Made by a program: the position numbers and the translations under genes. A DNA stretch of 51,872 nt from Candidatus Altimarinota bacterium. GTDB taxonomy: Bacteria > Cyanobacteriota > Cyanobacteriia > Cyanobacteriales > Microcystaceae. The stretch is from NCBI GenBank assembly GCA_012031035.1, contig JAAUUT010000026.1, positions 1 to 51,872 on the forward strand, written 5' to 3'. How positions within the stretch are numbered: position 1 is the stretch's first letter; each line of letters starts with the position of its first letter. Positions 45,937 to 51,872 of the stretch are shown here, piece after piece. The notes under the pieces are model-generated. The model had not been told where the DNA came from. It did not search any database and was given only the letters and a program-made list of their open reading frames with translations.

Positions 45937-48585
45937 ATGTGCATCAGTCGCAGAGGCGGAGACGATTTTGCAGGAATTGTTAAAGTTTTAGCGCAACTTG
46001 TCAGTCATCGAGTTTCATTAGATTTATCGCCACTATACTCTCCATTACCAGCGACACCAACTCCTCAAAAATCTTTAATCAAAACTATTTTTTGGAAGTC
46101 GGAAGTAAATAATCTCCCCATCTCCCCGTCTCCCCGTCCCCCCGTCTCATCTCCCCTACTCCCTCTCAATTCAGAGGCTATTTTAGAAGCAACAAACGGA
46201 AAAATTGCGCGAGTCTTTGGTAAAGAGTATGAAAGTATTGATTCTTATGCCAGACGAGTGAGAATGCCAAGTCCTCCTTTTCTATTTGTTAGTCGAGTCA
46301 CAAAATTAGAAGGAAAACAAGGAGACTATAAATCGGGATTTATTCAAACTGAATACGATATTCCTGAGAATGCTTGGTACTCTGTTGACGGTCAAATTCC
46401 ACTAAGTATTTGTGCAGAAGCAGGTCATGGATTGTTACTATTACTGAGTTATCTTGGTTCCGATTTTGAAAGTCAAGGCAAGCGATCTTTTCGGTTATTA
46501 GATATTACTGCCACCTTTTTTGACGAACAACCCGAAGTTATTAAAACCCTTCGCTATGATGTCAAAATAACCTCTCATGTCAAAACAACAGAAAGCCTCC
46601 TTATTTTCTTTACGGGAGAGTGTTGGATAGACGATAAACTTTGGATGAAATTATCGGAAGGTTGTGCGGGATTATTTTCAGATGAAGAACTGGTATTAGG
46701 ACAAGGAATTGTCATTAGCGATCGCGAAAAAAAAGCCAGAACAAAAATTAATCCACAGTCTTTCCAACCTTTGCTAGCTTCTCAAAAATCGGCTTTCAAT
46801 CGAGAGGATTTACTACATTTAGTTCGAGGCGATCTCGCAGCTTGCTTTGGTAATGGTTATCAACAAAATAGTTTAAATTCTTCTCTACGTTTGCCACCAC
46901 AAAAGCTATTAATGTTTGATAAAGTTATTGCGATCGATCCTCAAGGGGGAATGGCTGGAAAAGGACTTATTCTTGCTTCAAAATCAGTTGAAGCAAAAGA
47001 TTGGTATTTTCTCTGTCACTTCAAGAACGATCCTACTATGCCAGGAAATCTCATGATTGAAGGAGGCGTTCAACTTTTACAATTTTACATTCTCTTTTTA
47101 GGACTACAAACTTTAACCAAAGATGCTCGTTTTCAAGTTATTCCCAATCGCCCTCAAGTTACTCGTTTTCGAGGACAAGTTACACCAACCTCTGGTATTT
47201 TATTTTATCAGTTAGAAATCATAGAAATTGAGTTTAATCCCAAACCATTTGTTCTAGCTAATGTCAATGTTATTTTCGACGATAAAACCATTGCCACCAT
47301 TAAAAATCTAGGATTGCAATTATCAGAAAAAAAACTACATTTATCTCCTGAAAATATCTCTGAACCGACTTTAACCAAGAAAATTATCAATAGTTCTATT
47401 GCTGTTCAAACTCAAGACTTGAAAAAAACAGAAACAATCCCAATATTATTCAACTCAGAACACCTTAAAGAACTAGCCCAAGGAGCAATTGTAAATTGTC
47501 TGGGATCTGAATTTGAGATTTATGAAAATCGCCATTGCGTTCGCATACCTAATCAAGATTTTTGTTTAATTAGTCGAGTTCTAAATCTAGAAGGTCAACG
47601 ACATAACTTTAAAGAAAATTCAAGCCTTACAACCGAATATGATGTCGAACAAAATACTTGGTTTTATCAAGATAACTCTTCCCCCTATTTGCCTTACTGT
47701 ACTTATATTGAAATTGCCGGACAACCTTGTATTTTCTTAGGAGTGTATTTAGGAACAACGTTATTATTTCCTGAAGAAGACCTTTATTTTCGCAATCTCG
47801 ATGGATGGTCAAAAATTATCAAAGATATCGATGTAAAGGGAAAAGTTATTACCGATAAAGTACGCCTGATTTCATCAACTGCTATCAAAGGAGCGATTCT
47901 ACAAAAGTTTGAATTTCAATTATCTTGCGATCGCGAAGTCTTTTATCAAGGAGAAATGGTATTTGGTTATTTTAGCCATCAAGTTTTAGCCAATCAAGTT
48001 GGATTAGATAGCGGTCAAATTGTTCGACCTTGGCATGAAGAAAATCAGATAACTTATCTTGCTAAAATAAATCTCGATCTCAACGATACTCTCATTCATC
48101 AGAAATTTTATCGCTCTCAACCAAATCAACCCTACTATCATCTTGCCTCTAATAAATTAGATTTTCTCGATGAAGTTTTGATTATAGAGTTGGGTGGAAA
48201 CAATCAAAAAGGCTATATATATGCCACCAAAAATCTGAGCAAAGAAGATTGGTATTTTCCCTATCATTTTTATCAAGATCCAGTTATGCCAGGGGCTTTA
48301 GGCATAGAAGCAATTCTCCAAGCAATGCAAGTTTATGCACTTCAAGTAAATCTAGGCAAACAATTTAAATCTCCTCGATTTGGACAAGTTTTAAACCATA
48401 AAATTAGTTGGAAATATCGAGGGCAAATAACACCAGAAAACAAAAAAATGTCTTTAGAAATTCATATTAGTGCTATTGAATTTGAAACAGATCAAGTAAA
48501 AATTATTGGCGATGCTAGTTTATGGAAAGAAGATTTAAGAATTTATGAAGTTAAAGATATTGCAATTTGTTTATTAGAATCTTAA
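45937..48585 (+). CDS. Tandem FabA-like dehydratase (PfaC/HglC-like), C-terminal part
   Basis: The 882 residues contain two FabA-like hot-dog dehydratase units. Each carries the His-containing helix-turn FLCHFKNDPTMPG (near 47010-47044) or FPYHFYQDPVMPG (near 48259-48293), plus the preceding ancillary hot-dog repeats (FVSRVTKLEG, LISRVLNLEG). This double DH is the hallmark of PfaC-type proteins, which dehydrate or isomerise the growing chain. The true 5' end lies upstream in another frame (from about 45765), so the ATG at 45937 is probably not the natural start; it falls inside the AT tail (MCISRRGGDDF). A CT-rich repeat encodes the Pro/Ser linker before the first DH. Confidence 0.85.
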   Translation: MCISRRGGDDFAGIVKVLAQLVSHRVSLDLSPLYSPLPATPTPQKSLIKTIFWKSEVNNLPISPSPRPPVSSPLLPLNSEAILEATNGKIARVFGKEYESIDSYARRVRMPSPPFLFVSRVTKLEGKQGDYKSGFIQTEYDIPENAWYSVDGQIPLSICAEAGHGLLLLLSYLGSDFESQGKRSFRLLDITATFFDEQPEVIKTLRYDVKITSHVKTTESLLIFFTGECWIDDKLWMKLSEGCAGLFSDEELVLGQGIVISDREKKARTKINPQSFQPLLASQKSAFNREDLLHLVRGDLAACFGNGYQQNSLNSSLRLPPQKLLMFDKVIAIDPQGGMAGKGLILASKSVEAKDWYFLCHFKNDPTMPGNLMIEGGVQLLQFYILFLGLQTLTKDARFQVIPNRPQVTRFRGQVTPTSGILFYQLEIIEIEFNPKPFVLANVNVIFDDKTIATIKNLGLQLSEKKLHLSPENISEPTLTKKIINSSIAVQTQDLKKTETIPILFNSEHLKELAQGAIVNCLGSEFEIYENRHCVRIPNQDFCLISRVLNLEGQRHNFKENSSLTTEYDVEQNTWFYQDNSSPYLPYCTYIEIAGQPCIFLGVYLGTTLLFPEEDLYFRNLDGWSKIIKDIDVKGKVITDKVRLISSTAIKGAILQKFEFQLSCDREVFYQGEMVFGYFSHQVLANQVGLDSGQIVRPWHEENQITYLAKINLDLNDTLIHQKFYRSQPNQPYYHLASNKLDFLDEVLIIELGGNNQKGYIYATKNLSKEDWYFPYHFYQDPVMPGALGIEAILQAMQVYALQVNLGKQFKSPRFGQVLNHKISWKYRGQITPENKKMSLEIHISAIEFETDQVKIIGDASLWKEDLRIYEVKDIAICLLES
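46114..46168 (+). repeat. CT-rich short tandem repeat inside the coding region
   Basis: Repeated CTCCCCGT/CTCCCCAT units of the kind found as dispersed short tandem repeats in cyanobacterial spacers occur here in frame. They encode a Pro/Ser-rich linker (PISPSPRPPVSSPLLPL) between the AT remnant and the first dehydratase. The tract is longer than linkers need and could vary in length. Confidence 0.65.
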
Positions 48586-48682
48586 ACAGCTTTCAGAAAG
48601 GCTATGTAAACGCCCGTATAAAAGTTAAAAGAATGAAAGTTATGGCAAATCATTCAATAAACTTGGTTTTAGAGAGAAAAAA

Positions 48683-50274
48683 ATGAATGCTAACCGCGAA
48701 AAACTATCTCAAACGCTAGAAAACGAAAATTTAAATGAGATTGCTTTTGAAGAAAAAGAAATTAAAACTTGCTTATTGAATTTAGAGCAACCCTGTTATG
48801 TGGTTAAAGTTGGCAATAAAATCGGATTTACCAACAAAAATTTTGCTACCAGCGATCGCGCTATAGAAACACTAATCGTAACGCCTCCCATTCCACCAGA
48901 ACAGTTAGGCGATCGCAACTTTTGTACGTTTCATGGCGTAAAATATGCCTACGCAGCAGGAGCAATGGCGGGCGGCATCGCCTCAGAAGCTTTAGTAATT
49001 GCGTTAGGAAAAGCTGGAATTTTAAGTAGTTTTGGCGCGGCGGGATTACTCAGCGATCGCATTGAAGCAGCCATTCAACAGATTCAGCACGTCCTTCCCC
49101 ATGGTTCCTACGCCTTTAATCTCATTCACAGCCCTAGTGAAGAAGCCTTGGAAAGACGGGCAGTCGAATTATACCTCAAATATGGGGTCAAAACCGTTGA
49201 AGCTTCTGCTTTTCTCGATTTAACTCCCCATATCGTTCGCTATCGGGTTGCTGGTCTAAGTCTTAATGCCAGCGGTCAAATTGAAGTTAACAACAAAGTC
49301 ATTGCTAAAATTTCTCGTCCAGAAGTCGCCAGAAAATTTTTACAACCCGCCCCAGTCAAACTTCTCAAACAATTGGTAGAAAAACAACTCATCACCCAAT
49401 TGCAAGCCAATCTCGCCCAAAAAGTCCCTATAGCAGACGATATTACCGTAGAAGCCGATTCAGGAGGTCACACCGACAATCGTCCCCTCGTCTGTCTTCT
49501 CCCTTCCATTGTGTCATTGCGAGATGAAATTCAACAACAGTACCAATACGATAGACCAGTGAGAGTGGGAGCAGCCGGAGGCATTGGCACTCCTTCCTCC
49601 GCTTTAGGTGCTTTCATGATGGGAGCGAGTTATATCGTGACAGGTTCGATCAATCAATCTTGTCTAGAAGCCGGAACCTCTTCTCACACCAAACATTTAC
49701 TCGCACAAGCAGGCATGGCAGACACGATTATGGCCCCTTGCGCCGATATGTTTGAGATGGGGGTTAAGGTGCAGTTGCTCAAACGAGGGACTCTTTTCCC
49801 CATGCGATCGCAAAAATTGTACGAACTTTATCAAAACTACAATTCTATTGAGGAAATTCCCGATCGAGAGCGTCAAAAATTAGAAGAGCAAATCTTTGGG
49901 AAAAGCCTTGAAGCTGTTTGGCAGGATACCATTGCTTATTTTGAGCAACGAGATCCCGAACAGATTACTAGAAGCGATCGCAATTCTAAACGAAAAATGG
50001 CACTAATTTTCCGATGGTATTTAGGGTTATCCTCTCGTTGGGCAAGTGCCGGACAAATTGGGCGAGAAATGGATTATCAGATTTGGTGCGGCCCTGCCAT
50101 GGGAAGCTTCAATAACTGGGTGAGAGGATCTTATCTAGAAAACCGCAGGCGAGACAGGTGGCAGACGTTGCTTATCACATGATGACTGGAGCCGCTTATT
50201 TATATCGGGTGCAAAACTTAAAATTACAAGGACTACAACTACCAGCCCACTACAGCCATTACCATCCAGTTTGA
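48683..50274 (+). CDS. PfaD-type FMN-dependent enoyl reductase, frameshifted near the C-terminus
   Basis: PfaD proteins are 2-nitropropane-dioxygenase-like TIM-barrel flavoenzymes that reduce enoyl-ACP in PUFA and Hgl-type synthases. Visible are KYAYAAGAMAGGIAS, ITVEADSGGHTDNRPLVCLL, VRVGAAGGIGTPSSALGAF and YIVTGSINQSCLEAGTS. The uninterrupted frame stops at 50182. Adding one C at 50143-50144 continues as PQARQVADVAYHMMTGAAYL and ends HYSHYHPV with TGA at 50272-50274, the expected length of about 530 residues. That TGA coincides with the apparent right end of the IS605-type remnant. It completes the plus-strand synthase set. Confidence 0.9.
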
Positions 50275-50309
50275 CATACTCCCACCGTCACAGCGTAGCT
50301 TGACGGTGG
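50271..50309 (-). mobile_element. Putative right end of an IS200/IS605-type element
   Basis: On the minus strand the sequence ends as a 9-bp stem (CCACCGTCA/TGACGGTGG, loop of 10 nt at 50291-50300) followed by GAGTATGTCAA. A hairpin a few bases before a TCAA end is the arrangement of IS605-family right ends, which also form the 3' part of the TnpB guide RNA. The end abuts the last codon of the pfaD-like gene and provides its stop. Confidence 0.55.
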
Positions 50310-50609
50310 ATTCTTAAACTCACATTTAAGATTTCCTGCTTCGCAGATTCTTGACTAGGCATTGCTGCCCCCGTCAGAGCATCTCCACAGGCATTTTCTA
50401 ATACGCCATGCTAAGAGCGCATTTTCGACACCACGATTTCTGATTACTTGTGCTGCTGCAACATCTCTATGAGTTTTATATCCACAATCAGGACAATGAT
50501 GCTCTCTAACATCAAGAGTTTTTTTGCCTGTATGTGAGCCACAATTAGGACAAATCTGAGAAGTAAAGTTTTTATCAACTTCAGCAACATAAACATCTCG
50601 TTGTGCGAC
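50288..50609 (-). pseudogene. TnpB (IS605 OrfB-type) C-terminal remnant
   Basis: On the minus strand VAQRDVYVAEVDKNFTSQ leads to the four-cysteine zinc finger CPNCG...CPDCG and then KTHRDVAAAQVIRNRG, the C-terminal signature of TnpB RNA-guided nucleases, including the last catalytic Asp (HRDVAAAQ). The RuvC front half is gone; the sequence before VAQRD does not resemble TnpB. After ALLAWRIR one extra A shifts the frame. Removing it restores NACGDALTGAAMPSQESAKQ, and the frame ends at a TGA inside the terminal hairpin (50288-50290). Non-functional. Confidence 0.8.
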
Positions 50610-50652
50610 ATTTAATGATAGCGATCGACAGCTTTATCGATCGCTCTGGTGA

Positions 50653-51555
50653 TTAAGCGAAAAGGACGGCTTTGTGTTTATCCCTCCATGCTTTTGGAGT
50701 AACCCCGTGCAAGCGTCGAAACTGCCTGATAAAGTATGCCGTATCCTCGTAGCCAACCGTCAGGGCAATTTGACTGACAGATTGAGTAGTCGTTTCTAAT
50801 AAACGTCGCGCCGCCGTCATGCGATATTCGCAAATCCAACTTACTACCGTGCGTCCCGTCTTTCGTCGTACCAAATCGGTCAAATACGCTGGTGAAAAAT
50901 TAATTATCTTGGCTACATCAGAGAGACTAAACTTAGTTTGATGATAATTCTCTTCGATCGCCCGAAAAACACTCAGCATTAGAGGATGTGATAGGGTTGG
51001 TTTTTGGCTATCTGTAGCAGTCATCAGTCTGACTGTATCCATTAAAAGTTGCGCGACCAGGGTGTTGAGCATCTCCACAAAGCCAAGGGATTGTTCGTGT
51101 AGCTCATGCTTCATTTGTTGCAGTCGGTTTAGCCATCGCGAACGTTCTAAAGGCTGAAGTTGAAAGCGCTTCGTCTTCATAGAGTTACTGTAAAAAAAGG
51201 ATGCGAGACGAAATTTATCTAGCAGCAAAACAAAAAGAGCGTGACAATTATCAGAGCAAGTGACTCTGCCCGTTTCATATTGATACAAAACGACCCAATA
51301 TTTAGTCGGTTTAAGTTCGTTGAAGTTATAGTTTTCTTGGGGTGCAATCAAAAATAAATCCCCACTCTTGGTTTCAATTTGATTTTTTCCTATCTCGATC
51401 GCGCCTTCTCCCTCTTCGACAAAAATCCATTTAAAACAGTTATCTTCGTCAAAAAGTAGCAGTTCTTCATTTTCTCTAGAATCTGAGACTTCTAATCGGG
51501 CTGTTTGGGCAGAAGAATCAAAAAATGGAAATCTTAATAAAGTTGGCTGGTTCAT
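50653..51555 (-). CDS. AraC-family transcriptional regulator
   Basis: A 300-residue regulator. The N-terminal cupin-like sensing domain (residues about 20-110: NCFKWIFVEEGEGAIEIGKN, SGDLFLIAPQENYNF) is followed by two AraC-type helix-turn-helix motifs. The first includes FSLSDVAKIINFSPAYLTDL; the second is VSQIALTVGYEDTAYFIRQF followed by RLHGVTPKAWR. It lies behind the Hgl/Pfa-type operon in opposite orientation, with the TnpB remnant between. It may control the synthase genes, but nothing in the sequence proves that. A small effector probably binds the cupin domain. Confidence 0.88.
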   Translation of the reverse strand: MNQPTLLRFPFFDSSAQTARLEVSDSRENEELLLFDEDNCFKWIFVEEGEGAIEIGKNQIETKSGDLFLIAPQENYNFNELKPTKYWVVLYQYETGRVTCSDNCHALFVLLLDKFRLASFFYSNSMKTKRFQLQPLERSRWLNRLQQMKHELHEQSLGFVEMLNTLVAQLLMDTVRLMTATDSQKPTLSHPLMLSVFRAIEENYHQTKFSLSDVAKIINFSPAYLTDLVRRKTGRTVVSWICEYRMTAARRLLETTTQSVSQIALTVGYEDTAYFIRQFRRLHGVTPKAWRDKHKAVLFA

Positions 51556-51872
51556 TACAGTCTATTTCCTCTATTTGATTTGACCTAAAAACGCTCTCTC
51601 TAATTGTTTTTGGCTATAGACTCTTGAGATTTCTGCTAAATGCAAGATTTCTTTACACGGGATTGCAGAATGACCCATTGTGTTGTGGTAGCGATCGCAT
51701 TACTTGTTGTAACTCTTTGTAACTGTTTTGCTGCTACCCAAGAGTTTTCTTTTTATCCTATGGATCGAATGGCTGTAAGACTTTCATAAGAGAGATTTTT
51801 AGAAAATGGATAAACTGACCTAGAATGACTCAACGGGATCGCACCGCTCAATTAAAATTCGTTAGTGGTTGC
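51556..51872. other. Right-edge intergenic region with a possible partial gene start
   Basis: Upstream of the AraC gene I see no RNA gene or clear repeat. At 51825 an ATG opens a frame (MTQRDRTAQLKFVSGC) that is still open at the window edge. It is only 16 codons and lacks a strong ribosome-binding site, so it is noted but not called as a gene. Confidence 0.3.

Noticed and set aside
37134..50274. Calling the organism a heterocyst former because of Hgl-like genes and DevBCA
   Set aside because: Such synthases and exporters also occur in non-heterocystous cyanobacteria and secondary-metabolite clusters; no heterocyst regulatory genes are visible.

Overview
The window is chromosomal DNA from a cyanobacterium. 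The evidence is the very frequent HIP1-type palindrome (GCGATCGC) in genes and spacers on both strands, four PEP-CTERM secreted proteins, a DevBCA-type exporter, an Hgl/Pfa-type lipid synthase and CT-rich short tandem repeats. I cannot name the species, and nothing here shows whether it makes heterocysts.

Layout. 1-400: an IS1-type transposase fragment and a gene remnant. 401-5390: ordinary genes (a frameshifted ROK sugar kinase, tRNA-Leu(UAG), a quinone-oxidoreductase-like MDR protein, a PEP-CTERM protein, a membrane-anchored GTPase). 5660-7980: three minus-strand PEP-CTERM genes, two of them paralogues. 8030-36575: a long minus-strand biosynthetic block that reads from high to low coordinates. 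It encodes a free ACP, a flavin-dependent halogenase-family enzyme, PKS module 1 (KS-AT-DH-MT-KR-ACP), PKS module 2 (KS-AT-KR-ACP), PKS module 3 (KS-AT-ACP-C-ACP), an adenylation-condensation protein with a serine-like code and no carrier, a DevB/small protein/DevC/DevA export set, an MFS transporter, a SRPBCC protein and a cytochrome P450. 37134-50274: a divergent plus-strand set resembling heterocyst-glycolipid and polyunsaturated fatty acid synthases (KS-AT-ACP, split KR plus DH-like, degenerate KS-AT, double FabA-like DH, PfaD-type enoyl reductase). 50270-51872: a decayed TnpB/IS605-type remnant, an AraC regulator and the possible first codons of another gene.

Working model (inference). 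The Hgl/Pfa-type synthase builds a long acyl chain. The chain passes to the free ACP, where the halogenase-family enzyme may act, and is then extended by three PKS modules. Module 1 has no N-terminal docking helix, as expected if it is fed by a free carrier. Module 3 lacks a ketoreductase, so it should leave a beta-keto group. The C-ACP tail of module 3 and the separate A-C protein look like one serine-incorporating step split over two polypeptides. No thioesterase is visible, so release may depend on a condensation domain. DevBCA with an outer-membrane TolC-type channel, or the MFS protein, would export the product. I do not recognise this gene combination as a characterised pathway.

Caution. 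At least seven reading frames are broken by a single-base indel, mostly in short homopolymers (ROK kinase, P450, DevA, KS-AT-ACP/KR junction, AT/DH junction, PfaD, TnpB). Protein similarity continues in the new frame each time. This looks more like sequencing error than decay, although decay is not excluded. The three in-frame stops inside the split KR are different and look real.
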